Assembly (NCBI GenBank): GCA_016617855.1
Contig: JAECUM010004980.1
Span: 34,876 to 98,875, forward strand
Direction of reading: 5' to 3'
Source: Megalonaias nervosa
Lineage: Eukaryota; Mollusca; Bivalvia; Unionida; Unionidae
Length of the DNA: 64,000 nucleotides
Under the pieces are notes generated by a model. The model saw only the letters and a program-made list of their open reading frames with translations. It did no database searches and was not told where the DNA came from. The position numbers and the translations under genes were made by a program. This document shows positions 12,109-23,344 of the stretch, piece by piece (the stretch's first letter is position 1; each line of letters starts with the position of its first letter).

Positions 12109-12401
12109 TACTGCTCCAGTGGCCATAGTGGTTAAAGCGCCTGCCTTGGATGCAGGAGATTGCGGGTTCAAACCCCAGCCAAGTCATACCAAAGACTTAT
12201 AAAAATTGTTCCAGCAGCTGCTTCACTTGGTGCTCATCATTAAGAGGTTAGCGTTAGGACTGCTCAGCCTGGTGTCAGGATAATGTGACTGGGTGGGGCA
12301 TCATGCTACATGATGCCCCAATGCAGACATCGTAGCGATTTTGACTGAAAAATTGTTAAAGCCACATCAAAAATCCAAAATAGACACACACACACACACA
12401 C
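12109..12401 (+). mobile_element. tRNA-derived SINE, family A, copy 2
   Basis: The head reads ACTGCTCCAGTGGCCATAG with a B-box-like GGGTTCAAACCCC. The body has GCATTAAGAGGTTAG-like and TGACTGGGTGGGGCATC blocks and a CA-repeat tail. It sits in the first intron of the REX1BD-like gene. Confidence 0.85.
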
Positions 12402-12550
12402 ATGTTCTAAAGCTTTAATGCAAAACGTTTTAACATTTCTGATGCCACCTCCACCACCAAAAAAGTGACTTCTGTATCCCATGTTTACACATATGTGAGA
12501 TCAATAGGGTATTATCAATGATCAGTTACGAGAAAAAGTTGTAGCCTTAC

Positions 12551-12657
12551 TCCTCAAATAGATGATAGGTTTCAACTTTTTCTTGTTGAGAATAGAAGCT
12601 CTTAATTAGCTCTTTTGGTGTTTTTGTTGCTGTCACTGGGTCTGTGGACTCTGCCAT
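12551..12657 (-). CDS. REX1BD-like: REX1BD-like protein, first coding exon
   Basis: The minus strand has an ATG at 12657 followed by 107 open nt (MAESTDPVTATKTPKELI, then SFYSQQEKVETYHLFE) ending at a GTAAGG donor. The segment ELIKSFYSQQEKVETYHLFE matches my memory of the start of Rex1-B domain proteins (REX1BD in vertebrates, related to an algal DNA-repair factor), whose cellular role is poorly defined. A pyrimidine-rich tract plus CAG 25 nt before the ATG suggests a 5' UTR exon further upstream. Phase 2 at the end fits exon 2 at 7304. Confidence 0.55.
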
Positions 12658-14637
12658 ACTCAGAATTTGTGCGCTTTGAAACTGAAAAAAGTATAAAATT
12701 TAGATATATACTATTCTTGAAATATGATTCACTGCTGCACATGTCTTTGTGTGATAAGTATACAATGAAGATTCCCTACAGTACAAGTCACATGGGTCAT
12801 GTATGCGCATTTACTCATTTTAAATTAAATATAAATTGCACTTTTAAAATTTAACACTAATATTCTTTAACCAAAGTCTAGTCAATCCTGACTTTTGAAT
12901 GATTTGCACCTTAACTATCAGCAAGAAACTTCCCAATGAAAATTATAGATCTCTATTGTCTTTTACAATGGTGGCCATGTACTAAACTTGGGTAAAAATA
13001 AGAGTGCATTGAGTGGAATCGTCACAATTGAGGGTTGTACAAATTTGTTTCTCAATATGCATAGCTTTCATTGTGACATCACAGTGCATAACATTCAATC
13101 TGGATTGCACTGGATCACACTTTTAGGTTCATTTCATCCAAAAATGTCTACGTACCTTAATATTGATTTTGTCGTATGCACCTCTCAAGGCATCAAAATA
13201 ATGACCTTCCAAAGGAATATGGATGTATACAAATCCAAATGAAGTGAATACGTGCCACTTAAAGGTATGCAGAATCAAATTCTAAAAAATGACACCCATT
13301 ACTGAAATAGTTCGTGTTGAATGCCTACATGACCTGTGTGACTTGCACTATAGAAAGATACATGTAGGTAGACAGACAAATAAAGTAACACTATACACTA
13401 TAAATCTGACATAAAATCAGCCTCTAATGTAAGACTAAATTAATTTACCTAATATAAGCAATACCTAGCATGCATGCAAGTTAACATGTGGACAGAGAGA
13501 ACATAAACAATCTTCGCTGAAGTAGCAAATACAGTAAAACCTGTTATGAGAGACCACCCCTTCTGCCAAAAAAAGCGGTCTCTCAAGACAGGTTTGTGCA
13601 AAAAGACCAGTTTCCAAGGTCCAGTTTCAGAACAATTGCAAGAAAAATAACCAATCACTGTACATATATTCTATTCTTTATTAATAGTTCTTGCTAAAAT
13701 GTTGTATGCATTCATCTAAAAACAAAATTATATAGCAATAGAGATACTTCTATCATTAAACATGAAATCACATTTACATTTGAAGATCACATATTTTAGC
13801 ATATGAAATCATTTCTGAATTACTCCTTTTCCTTTATAACAACCTAAATTTGTTTTACCGACGTTTAAACTGCTTTTTTGTGAGTGGTCTGCTCATTTTC
13901 ACTTCTTTCAATTACAATAATTATTTTTTCCAGCCTTAAAATTTGTCTCTTTTTAGTTCATCCATTGTTATTAAGGTTCTAGGTGTTAAAAGTATTAGTG
14001 CTCAGTTGTAATATCGAATGTAAAGACAGTTTTGACTGGGCTGTGGGAAAATATGAAAAATCTATACATTTGCATTGAATATCTAACAATTAATCAAATA
14101 AAAATAAACAATTATCTCATCCAGAAACAGAACAATTTACTCTGAGACAAAAGTCAGTGGCTTCATTCAAAAATGACATACAGGGATTAACTCTATAATC
14201 AAAGTGTGTAACCCAGTCACACCAACTTGAATAGACGACAGCTTTGTGATTGGGATGTAATCACTTAACATCGGGGGGAAAAGCAACAAACATTACAAGT
14301 CTTGAACACTATCAATCGAATCCCGCAAACGATTCTCTCTCGCTGGTTTAATAGACAATGACCACATTCACCCCCTGCAATACAGATTAACTCTAAAGAC
14401 AAACAATATACATGATCACTACGTCAACTCTGGCACTACAATGGCAATTTGTGATATGTACATTAGCCTGGTTTATGGACTGTAGCATCTATCACCGGTA
14501 GCAACAATCCTTTCTTTTTTTTAATATTCCTTTTATGTTTGTTTTTTTATCAGAACAATCGTTACTAATCAAGCTGTTGTTGTAACAATTGATTACATAT
14601 AGGTCAGTGGTGTCTGTCTGTTCTCGTGATATGGTCA
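12658..14637. other. Host intergenic DNA
   Basis: No gene is supported. A pogo/Tigger-like end fragment is at 13535-13625. The rest is AT-rich. The plus-strand open frames at 12615-12854 and 12988-13242 show no recognisable domain. Confidence 0.5.
13535..13625. mobile_element. Fragment of a pogo/Tigger-like DNA transposon end
   Basis: The stretch begins CAGTAAAACCTGTTATGAGA and carries alternating GAGACCACC / GGTCTCTCAAGACAGG blocks, which resembles the terminal repeats of Tigger/pogo elements. Only one end is seen. Confidence 0.35.
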
Positions 14638-14800
14638 TTCATAGGGATGCTGGCTCCTACAGTAAGGCCGGGAAGCAGGCTAAGTATGGGAATAATTAGT
14701 CTGGTTCCCTGCTTTATATGCTCCCTGCTTTGCTCACCCCTCTATGAATAGCGGAGAACAATGAAGGGAGCATACGAAGCAGGGGACCAGTCTAGGAAAT
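14638..14800. mobile_element. Fold-back (palindromic) MITE-like element
   Basis: Two nested inverted repeats are present: TAGTCTGGTTCCCTGCTTTA at ~14697 pairs with its near-complement at ~14763-14795, and TCATTCATAGGGATG pairs with CACCCCTCTATGAATAG. The element lies immediately left of the truncated Polinton C. Confidence 0.5.
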
Positions 14801-14829
14801 AATCATATACTTTAGGCTGGTTTACTGAC

Positions 14830-14991
14830 TGCTTGATTAGCCTGCAAATGTTAGGAAAATAATCAATCAAGCTGCAAATCAAAAACTACCAGAGTTGGCT
14901 GGTGTACCCCTATCAGAAGAAGAAAAAAATATAACTGCTAGTCTGATAGCGGGATGTGGTCTTCATGTTAGATGACAACAAATATAATAAA
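14830..14991 (+). pseudogene. pVI-like virion protein, C-terminal remnant (element C)
   Basis: The stretch aligns by eye with the end of the pVI-like gene of element B (39110-39228): shared CTGCAAATCAAAAACTA-like, AAAAAAATATA and GTGGTCTTC blocks up to the terminal TGA. The N-terminal part is lost at the element's left break. The stop overlaps the next ATG as TGATGAC-type sequence, as in B. Confidence 0.5.
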
Positions 14992-14992
14992 G

Positions 14993-16308
14993 ATGTTTAA
15001 ACGTGTATCTGATCCCGCATTTGACATGGATGCACCAGTTCTCAAGGGTGAATCTGTGCGCGATTATCAATATTATTCTTATGACGCATGACAGCCAAAT
15101 CAGCATGGGCAAACTGAGCTGCAAGTTCAGGATACAAGCAGATATTTCTTACCCGCTGAAGCATTTACTGAAGTAGAAGGTGAAATTTTAAAAACAGATA
15201 ATACTGAATATGAAGCTGATGTTATGGTTGGTTTTGTTAATAATGGCATCATGGTGTTGTTCGACAGTGCTACGTATATTATTGACGGAAGAAATATTGA
15301 ACCAATTCAGAAAGACGTCGACGTTGCCACAACGATATTGGGTCTAGCAAGAAACAGCGACAATTACTCAAGATCTGCTGGTCCGTCAATGATGTTTGTG
15401 AAAGATACATCTAACCACCCTGACAACAGACAGTACAATATAAGATGACGAAGAAACTTCACTGATAACAACGACGCTGATGTGTGGCCGGTGGTTCATG
15501 GTGCTAATCCAGAATTCAACTTAGGATTCGCAGCATGTTGATTGATGTTGATGGATGGAAATAGAAGATTTTCATGTGCAATTCCACTGTCACATATCTT
15601 TGGATTCTGCAGAAATGTCAGAAAGGTTATTTTCGGAGCCAAGCATACAGTTGTACTCGTACGAAAGGATACAGATGATGATGCAATACGGCGACCTGCT
15701 GCTGTTGTTAATGTTGGTAAAGTACATGTAATACTAACAAAACTTTCATTGTGGATGCCAGTAATGACTCCAACAATATCTGAAGAAGAACATTTACTCT
15801 CTTTTATGAGTCAAGGTGGTAAATCAACATTATCATGGTTGATGATGACCACAGATAGTGTTCAAAGTACAATTAATGGTTTATTCACATGGCAGATAGC
15901 ATCACAGCAAGGTGTCTTTGCACTGCGACATATATTTGTTGCTTTCCAAGATGCTGCACGAGTAAACTCACAAACACAAAGTACGATGATATTTGACAAA
16001 CTCGGTGTTTCTGAGGTCTCACTTAGAATAAATGGACATCAAGAACCAGCTGAGGATATATTATTAAATTTTGATCAAAATCATGTAGCACATGCATATG
16101 ATCATTTGATGACATTCATGGGACGTGATCAAAATATTGATTCTGGTCTACAAATATCACAGCTAGATTTTACAACACTGTATCCGATCTATTACTTTTC
16201 TCTGGAACACCTTGATTTCTTTAGACAATCTGTCGCTGCTATACACTTTCGAGCCCATGTGACAAGAGGAGCTATAGAATTACAGAGCAATCACTGTTAT
16301 ACTCTCAG
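14993..16308 (+). pseudogene. Major capsid protein (double jelly roll), pseudogene (element C)
   Basis: The reading frame starts MFKRVSDPAFDMDAP and follows the capsid gene of element B over almost its whole length. Landmarks are the RYFLPAEAF block, VGFVNNGIM, IDGRNIE, IPLSHIFGFCRNVRK, LTKLSLWMPVMTP and QLDFTTLYPIYYF. Nonsense codons interrupt it near 15090, 15446 and 15538. The last ~35 residues are gone: at about 16308 the sequence jumps into the middle of the following core-protein gene, so a ~300 bp deletion joined the two. The longest open piece is 15542-16345. Confidence 0.8.
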
Positions 16309-16637
16309 ACAAATCTCAACGATCAAAGACCAGCATACGACTTGATCTGTCTGTGGGTGCCATTAGTGACACTGCCAAGATGGGTGGTATATTTCCACTT
16401 CTTGCAGCTATACCAGCGTTGATAGCCGCTGCAACTCCAGCTGTTGCAAAAGCAGCTGCACTTGGTGCTGTTGGAACTGCCGCTGGGATGGCATTGAAGA
16501 AAGCAACAGGACACGGAATAAAAACTTCCAAAAAAAAAAGGGAAAGGTCTAAGACTGCCAGGAACCCCTCGTTCATGGTACGGAAAAGGTCTAAGACTTC
16601 CCAAGACACTTCGTTAGATGCTGTTACGTATATGTAA
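16309..16637 (+). pseudogene. pX-like core/virion protein, truncated (element C)
   Basis: After the deletion junction the sequence encodes the C-terminal half of the core protein seen intact in B at 40651-41118: a GAISDTAKMGGIFPLL segment, an alanine-rich hydrophobic stretch (AAIPALIAAATPAVAKAA) and a basic tail with KKKRERSK. The ORF from 16353 lacks the N-terminal repeats. In adenoviruses mu/pX is a small basic DNA-condensing protein with a hydrophobic tail after a GG cleavage site; the analogy is inferred. Confidence 0.55.
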
Positions 16638-16639
16638 TT

Positions 16640-17555
16640 AAATTGCTTGTGTGTTAGTTTTAAGTTCATTTTTTATTTTATTTTTGTTTCATTATATTTT
16701 GTTGTAGTGATAATTTTCATTGGATTTGAATCTCTTTTCTGAAAATTCACTTAACCTAATTAGAATGTAATAGTTACTTTATCATTATTTTTAGCCGACC
16801 TTGGTTTGCAAATTCGTAAACACTAAGTGGAAATGATTGGCTATTCCCAAGGTCATGTCAGGCCCACGTGTTACCCATGTGTAAACAGTTTTTTTTTTAT
16901 TATTCATTTCTAGCGTGAGAATCTGATTTTTTTGATAGGGCTATTCTAAGCTACGTGACAAATAGCATTTTTTTTTAATTGCGATATTCAAGTTAGAAAT
17001 CACGTAGCTTGTCACGTGAACTACCATGTGATCTAATATCGAGGTTTAAAACAGCCAATTGGTATTAAATTTGTTCAGTCGTAAAAAATACCTTTAGGAG
17101 CTCAGAGGTATTTTCTGTTGTTGCCAATTTTGAGTTATTTGTTATTTAAGAATAATTTATATTCTCTGGAAAAAAGTGCTTCTTCATCAAAGTCTTGGAC
17201 AAAGACATTCAGTGGAAATTATTTGGAATTCTAAAGCCGGAATATTATTCTTGATTCACAAAATTCAACAAGGAACTATTGCCACCTGTACAACGACATC
17301 ATCTGACGTCATCGCCTTCTATATTGGAACTTCATTGCGATTCGAACCTGGATTCAATTAGACTGTTTAGTGATAGGACTTATATTTTTCAATTCTAGGA
17401 TTAAATTTTGGATTATTTTCACAAACCGTTAAGTCCTATTTTCTATTTTTACAATGTTTTCTAGGGAAATAAATTATTTTGTTAAAATTTACAAAGCTTG
17501 TTGACTTCACTCTCTTCTCGTTATTTTTGTATGAGCCTACATGTAACAATGCAAA
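16640..17555. mobile_element. ~0.9 kb insertion between core and protease genes of element C
   Basis: In element B the core-protein stop and the protease start overlap, but in C they are separated by this AT-rich block. It holds an inverted pair (CTAAGCTACGTGAC and AATCACGTAGCTTGTCACG, ~16945-17020), an AATAAA at 17467 and a pyrimidine-rich right part. The edges TGTTACGTATATG (~16622) and CATGTAACA (~17540) are loosely inverted. It could be a solo LTR or a MITE; no coding sequence is seen. Confidence 0.4.
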
Positions 17556-17568
17556 GTGTCTCCTTCCC

Positions 17569-17965
17569 ATGTCTAATTTTGATTTACTTGATGCTGCTGC
17601 ACGACTAAATATCAAAACCTTCAGGTGTTTTCATGCGTGATCAATTATCAAAACAACCAAATTGTGTTGAGACCGGTATCATCAATCTCAATGGAAGTTC
17701 TGGTCCAGGTACTCATTGGGTTGCATACGCGATTGATCCACGTGGAATTATTTATTTTGATTCGTATGGGTTGGCACCACCAAAGGAATTTTTAAAATAT
17801 GTCAGCGGAGTGCAATCTCCCATACAGTATTCAACATTACCAACACAGACAATAACTGATCCACCAATATACAGCTGTGAATCACTTGCTGTACTTGATG
17901 CTATTTCAAAATCTTCCGATGCACTTGATAAAGTTGTACATACATACACGAGTTGTTTTAAATAA
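17569..17965 (+). pseudogene. Adenain-like cysteine protease, pseudogene (element C)
   Basis: The ATG at 17569 opens MSNFDLLDAAARLNIK, the start seen in Polinton proteases, but a one-base deletion near 17623 shifts the frame. From 17633 the frame is open again with the catalytic His in SGPGTHWVAYAID and the acidic residue in IIYFDSYGLAPP. The C-terminal nucleophile region reads ITDPPIYSCESLAVLDA, without the usual CG-x-x-C pattern. The enzyme would mature virion proteins at GG sites in an active relative. Confidence 0.65.
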
Positions 17966-17979
17966 TCACTAATCGTATA

Positions 17980-18963
17980 ATGGTTGATATTTATGGAAGA
18001 TCCTCTATCAAAGACAAGAAAAAAAAAGATGATATTGATTTACCGAAGTATGCTACTAGAGATGATCTTGCTGATATTATGAACTTATCTGGAGTTGACC
18101 AGGATGAAGTTGTTACTTTTCAGGATAAATACGGTGTTTTAAAGACAAGTAATATGAGTGGATCGATATAATTCGTAGAGTTCTCAGTGCTACCATGGTT
18201 AATATTCCAGTATTTACTGACGGTGGTAGAATCAGAGACTCAAATGTATCAACTGCAACTATCAGAAATGAAATTACAAAAAGTGTTGCTGATCATTTAC
18301 GATCCACCAGTGAAACAATGACAGGTGAACTCAACATGAATGGAAATAAAGTGGTTGTTTTAAGAGAACCAACAAATGATGAAGATGCTGCAAGAAAGAA
18401 ATATGTAGATGATAAAGATACTATAATCGATGACAAACTAACCACGCTGCAATCTGAATAAGACGTTCACGTAAATATGTTTATGAATACTCGTAGAAAC
18501 GTTCAGAATTTAATAAAACCCCTAAAGATTTCTTTGGAAGTCCATTCGCTGTTGATATAAAACTTTCTGAAGTTAAAACAAAACTCGATGACATCATTAG
18601 TGGAATTCCTAATATTGTTAATAAAACTAATCTGATTAAAATTCCTCACAAGCAGATTATCAATGTGGTATACACAGTAGCATCAGGATCAGCAACATGG
18701 ACACAGCAAAATAACACTATCAAACATACCGCGGAAGTCAATGGTGTATACAGGCTGTCCGTGTTCAGCGCTGCAAAATTTAGCAAATTTACCACGTATC
18801 TATGGCATCATTCAACGGATAATTTTTCTGGAACTGTGTCTATTGTATTAAATAAAGATGCTGAAGAAACTTTTTTACTGGAACCATCTGATAAAAAATT
18901 AACTGCAGCGTCTTACTGGTGGTGTCTGGAATTTGTTGCTGAAACACCTCAATTGATTACTTA
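17980..18963 (+). pseudogene. Fibre-like protein, pseudogene (element C)
   Basis: The start MVDIYGRSS is shared with the fibre gene of element B. A stop at ~18171 and further frameshifts divide it. It retains one fibre repeat (MTGELNMNGNKVVVLREP, then a DAARKKYVDDKD block) and the C-terminal head with VYRLSVFSAAKF and ASYWWCLEFVAETPQL. Such GxxxMNxNKIxxLxxPxxxxDAxxKxYVD repeats form trimeric shafts in phage and virus fibres. TATAATG precedes the start. Confidence 0.6.
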
Positions 18964-18989
18964 GTATCGAGTATATGATTTCACAAACG

Positions 18990-19470
18990 TCAGATATAAA
19001 TTTTGTAAACAAATACAGATATGAGCAAGTGTGTTTGTTACAAACCTAACTAAAAAATATCATAGAAAAGTACACAGTAAAAATAAAAAAATACCGTAGA
19101 CGTGTTGTTGTTACTGACATAATTGTATATTCTGCATCTGCCGTAGTCGCTGGAACAGTGACTATAATTGGATCATTATCAGCCACATACATAATAGCAC
19201 CGGTAATAGGAATTAGTGTTGCAGTTATAACCGGTGTTGCTGGTATTCTTAATATAATTGCAAAAAAGATATCTACGTGTGCTGCTGATAAATTACACAA
19301 ATGTACAATATAGCTATCGGCAGCAACACATGCGCATGCTAAATTATCATTGCTGATATCCTCAGGGCTCAGTGATGGAATAATATCAGATAAGGAATTC
19401 ACAGAAATGATCAAGGTTTACCATGACACCTCCGATGTGGCAACTGGAAACCAAACCCCGCTGTCTCTGA
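18990..19470 (+). pseudogene. Two-helix membrane protein, pseudogene (element C)
   Basis: The plus-strand translation follows the gene split in element B (42571-42893 plus 60268-60424): YEQVC, KYRRRVVV, two hydrophobic stretches (ASAVVAGTVTIIGSLSATYI and IGISVAVITGVAGILNII), then SLLISSGLSDGIISDKEF. Stops near 19055 and 19312 disrupt it. The minus-strand open frame here (19046-19414) is a shadow. Confidence 0.55.
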
Positions 19471-19520
19471 CAAAGACAGAGTCACCTTAATTTAAATCCT
19501 GATTTAAAATCAGGAAGCAA
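19443..19520. terminator. Pair of intergenic hairpins (element C)
   Basis: CTGTCTCTGACAAAGACAG and CCTGATTTAAAATCAGG are self-complementary and lie between the membrane-protein and minor-capsid genes. They may mark transcript ends, as hairpins do in some giant viruses; this role is inferred. Confidence 0.35.
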
Positions 19521-19529
19521 ATAATAATA

Positions 19530-20989
19530 ATGACTATGCCACAAGAACTCCTCCAACAAATCGACACTAATACAACACCACCAACAACTACGATGATATC
19601 AATGAGCTCAACTAATCCTGAATTCAACATTATCTTTCTAACGGCAATTCCAGCCAAAGAAATAGCATTTGCGCAATTGCGAGTATATTACAGCTGGCCA
19701 AATATTAGATCAAAATCATTCAGTGGGTTGCCCTCAAATAATTCGTTAGTGTTTTCTTATAGAAATAAACCCAATGGAACCTCCGATTGGCAAGTTGTTG
19801 GTATTCCTATGGGCACTTATCAAATCGAACAGATCAATGATGAATTCTATCTCAGGATTAAATCTATCACAGGAAAAGAATCTAAAATCGCTATTACCGT
19901 TCATGAGCCAACGTTATCAGCTGCGATAGAAATATCAATGCCTGACTACGCCGTAGATATATATCAATCATTGATCAGAACTGTATTAGGATGGCCAGAA
20001 GTTTCACGGGTTTATCAAGGACCACCAGAACCTCAACGATCTGATTTTATAACAAATAAAAAAATATTTTTAAAGTATCCAGAATATCGAAAATTTTCTC
20101 CATGGATGAGAGGAGGGACGAGTATAATACCCACTTTTATCATGTCTACTGGTGAAAGTCTTCCTAAATTTGATCCTTTTTATATATTTATGTTTCAGGA
20201 AAATAGAGAAGGGGTCTTCGAAAATGAGATTTATAAATTTTTTTCCAATAAAATTAAATCTGAACACAAGTGAGAAATCGATAATCTGCGAAATTTATTT
20301 TTCAGTGTAACACAATATTACAATGAATGATGTAAAGCAACAGATCATTGAAACTATACAGCATCTAAACCAGGTTGCATCAGATCTCGAATATTCAACA
20401 AAATCATCGTCGAGTATGTAAATTTCGTGGGAAGTGAATATTGCCACCTGTTCACCCACCACTAAAAGTAAATATTAAACAATTATTTCTCGATCATTTT
20501 AAAATAACAGAAGAACAATTACTAACATTTGTAATACCGGAATATAACGCTGATATTTTAAGAAAATCAGTCAATGATATTATCGATGAAAATTTTCCCA
20601 AAGTCATTGAATCATGGAGAAAAATATCCCCTCCAGCGATTATTCTCAGACATAACAATGATCCATACAGTGGAGGTCGGCATGTATCACCAGGTGTTGT
20701 CGCAATCACATCAACGATCGCAGTTAATTTGGTGTGTGATGCTACTGATGGAAGTTATCAAGTAGATACTGAAAAATCCAAACAAGCACAACAGGAATAT
20801 ATCCTATATTCATTTACCCCCGAAGTACCTCCTGGGTTTCTAATTGTGCCAGTACCTCTTAATCCAGTTTATCTGTGATGTCATAATCCACTATTATCAT
20901 GGATACATTTTAGACTTACTGGCCAGGCTGGACACTTACTTGATCTAAGACAAGAAGTTTTGGCAATAAGTTTGTACATGAGATCGTAG
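19530..20989 (+). pseudogene. Minor capsid (penton-like) protein, long form, pseudogene (element C)
   Basis: It opens MTMPQELLQQIDTN, runs to a break at 20273, resumes at 20441 and ends YSFTPEVPPGFLI ... LTGQAGHLLDLR near 20989. The C-terminal block matches the minor capsid of element A (YSFSPEVPPESLM, LTDQSGRQLDF), supporting a penton-type single-jelly-roll role. About 180 residues in the middle have no counterpart in A. A stop after VPLNPVYL (20876) and a frameshift/deletion between 20273 and 20441 inactivate it. The B copy is at 60438-61864. Confidence 0.65.
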
Positions 20990-21073
20990 ATCTTTATGCT
21001 CATAGAGCATCATCGCAAGATCTCTGCGTTCTTGACCGATCTCTTCTCAAATTAAATTACACAAATAAATATA

Positions 21074-21223
21074 ATGGATGGAATAATTGCAGAGATAGAA
21101 AAACTAACCCATGCACAACAATTGATGGTATGTTATCATTGTCTAAACAAACTTTGTAGCAAGATTATCAATGATGTAATCGATATAGTAAAAAATTCTG
21201 AATGGAAAAAAAAAAAAATCTGA
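21074..21223 (+). CDS. Small 49-residue protein of unknown function (element C)
   Basis: The frame opens MDGIIAEIEKLTHAQQ after a TATAATG context and contains CYHCLNKLC, a possible metal site, then ends in a run of lysines from an A13 tract. I do not recognise it, and no clear counterpart was seen in the 61865-62321 interval of B. Confidence 0.35.
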   Translation: MDGIIAEIEKLTHAQQLMVCYHCLNKLCSKIINDVIDIVKNSEWKKKKI

Positions 21224-21345
21224 ATCAGAATAAATATTATTATCAGAATAAAAAATAAATATTATTATCAGAATAAAAAATAAATATTATAATCGGACTG
21301 TTTCAGAATAAAAATAAAAATAAATCTGAATCTGAATCAGGATAA
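21220..21345. repeat. A/T-rich tandem repeat (TCAGAATAAAAAATAAATAT type)
   Basis: The unit TCAGAATAAAAAATAAATAT with ATTA is repeated imperfectly, and related CTGAATCTGAATCAG runs return at 21840-21925. Probably expanded within the decaying element. Confidence 0.6.
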
Positions 21346-21419
21346 ATATTATAATGAAATTTTATTTTTTTACTGACAATCAGACTAAACTCTGAAAATC
21401 GATAGTATAATCTGAATCT

Positions 21420-21805
21420 GAGACACTTTCATAATCCTTCTTGACTTTCATCAGTAACTTTGTCAGTGACTTTACAATGGATCGTTTCGATCAGACATAA
21501 ATTTCTTTGACTGTCGCACATGTGAATTCATAATCTTTTTTTTTCGTATTTGTGTGATAACTCTGATCTAAATTTTGTAATATCCTCATCATCGACATAA
21601 AGTAGAGATTGTTTCATGGCCTGCTGAAGTAACTTAATGAATCTATACTTGGCTGCTAGCGTATATCTCCCATCATTTTCCGTTCCTATAGCACTTCAAA
21701 ATCATTTATAATTTTTTCAGGGTACAATTGTTCAGATAATCCTATATCCTCATCTTTTAATTTTTTAATCTCAGAAATAATTGCATGAATATTTTTGGAA
21801 TTCAT
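21420..21805 (-). pseudogene. Homologue of the 157-residue protein of element B, decayed
   Basis: The minus strand from the ATG at 21805 reads MNSKNIHAIISEIKKLK, parallel to MNHENINAIIVAIKQLQ of the gene at 62322-62795 in B. PEKIINDFE is also shared with PEKIMRDFE. The rest has several stops. Function unknown. Confidence 0.5.
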
Positions 21806-22079
21806 TATACAATAAATATTTGTTTAAAATAAAAATATATCTGCATCTGAATAAAAAATAAATCCAAATCTGTATCAGAATAAAAATAAAAATGAATCTG
21901 AATCTGAATCAGAATCAGAAACAAAAAAATAAACAGTAAGCAGTTTATAAGCAGTTATCATTCCACAGAGTCCCTTCACTGGCTGTGGAAGGTTCCCTTC
22001 ATTGATGCCTTTCTTATGGCTTGTGTATGGGGCACCCTTATGATTTTTTTCTGGTGACATTCTTTCTGAATGTCCTTGT

Positions 22080-22378
22080 GTGGGGTACCCTTCAGTGAGA
22101 TTTAGAGCTCAATCAAGCTACTGTTTATTTTGAAGGCCCAGTTTCAATTTCATGTACACCACCCCAAATCAAACCCTGGCGTGAGTGAAAAATACACTCA
22201 CCACGTGTTCGATGTGGTGAGGAGGTGTACATGATCCCTTGGGGCTGCAGCCTCCACTATATTAAGAAAAACTGGCATCATACTGCCACCATCGATAATA
22301 CGTCTGTCACGGGAATAGAACCTCAGGTCTCAGTATGAGAATCCAACGTTCTAACACTGCGCCACAGAGTCATTTCTT
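22080..22378 (-). mobile_element. tRNA-derived SINE, family D
   Basis: On the minus strand the head reads GTGGCGCAGTGTTAGAACG (A box) and GAGGTTCTATTCCCGTGAC (B box), followed by a body of a few hundred bases. It interrupts element C between the unknown gene and the HNH gene. It is not a functional tRNA gene because the cloverleaf is not maintained. Confidence 0.6.
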
Positions 22379-22779
22379 ACAAAATGAAGTTACCTATGCT
22401 GGATGAGCAGGCAAACCTACATGTGATAGTATACTGCTGAATAAATCACAATTATTGTAAACTGCAGTGTTGATTTATTTCAATTTCCAAACAAACTTCA
22501 TAAAATATACTGTATAAAATATCTGCATTCGATAACCGCACATACATTTTCTGCACACGATGTCATTCGCGAGGTTAAAGTACATGTAGGCCTGTATACA
22601 ACTATGTTACCTGTCTTACAGGTAAGATCTAAAAATAACTTACCTGGATTTTGCAAGCAGTAGAGAAACAGTTAAAAAAAAAAAAAAATCGCAGCACAGT
22701 CATATATTACGCACTTACAAGTGGGGCAACTGTTTAATTACTCTAGTGGAGAAAGCATTGCTTGACAGAAGTTATCTCC
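22379..22779. other. No gene seen
   Basis: AT-rich stretch within element C with an A15 run near 22675-22690. Nothing recognisable apart from weak similarity to the intergenic DNA at 62880-62960 in B (GGAGAAAGC with GCTTGACAGAAGTTATCTCC). Confidence 0.4.
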
Positions 22780-23290
22780 CTTCATCATCTAATACAATAG
22801 GGAGATAGTGAAATGTTATTTTTTGGTTATATTTTTTGGAATACGCCGATTTGGTTATATTATTTGCGACATATTGTACTGAATTCGGGTAAATATCAAA
22901 ATATTTACCAGCTGCATTGATTGAAATATTATTTCTCCACCAGTTTCCATGTTCACAGATTTAACTCTTCTTGTAATTTTTTTGTGTTTACCAGTACCAC
23001 CAAATGTGCAATTTTGACTTTGTATAATAGCTCATAAATTACATAAAGAATTATCAAGTTTCCTGCCACTGATGTTATCAATCACAAGTCCGTCTTCGAT
23101 TATTCCATGAAAACATTCATAGATGAATTTATGAGATAAATATCTTTCCTTTCCAACAGTAAATCTGAGATAACCAGTATTATCGACGCAACCGACAGGT
23201 TTTTTTTATTCAACAGTGCCTGATGATACCTTCATGAGATGCCTCATAATTCTTAATGGTGGGATGTTTCACAAATTCATTTTGCTCCAT
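22780..23290 (-). pseudogene. HNH/NUMOD homing-endonuclease-like protein, pseudogene (element C)
   Basis: It starts MEQNEFVKHPTIKNYEAS on the minus strand, nearly the same as the start in element B at 63466. The NUMOD4-like N-terminus, HNH region and NUMOD1-like C-terminus (AAGKYFDIYPNSVQYVANNI) can be followed only through many stops. Confidence 0.55.
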
Positions 23291-23344
23291 TTATATAATA
23301 ATATTATTTGTCTAAATTATTATTTTATTGTTGGGGTGAAAATC

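Larger units (their letters stand above)
7305..12550. other. Putative intron 1 of the REX1BD-like gene
   Basis: No other exon could be recognised. The interval is filled by two units of the triplication, a hAT-like MITE (7613-8142), a TIR-flanked element (8671-10658), the second ~1 kb repeat (10850-11845) and a SINE (12109-12401). The open frames at 9584-9838 and 11156-11363 lie in repeats or low-complexity DNA. Confidence 0.5.

Noticed and set aside
12988..13242. 84-codon plus-strand open frame
   Set aside because: No recognisable domain, no splice context and no homologue in the window.
19046..19414. 122-codon minus-strand open frame in element C
   Set aside because: The plus strand here encodes the membrane-protein homologue; the minus frame is a shadow.
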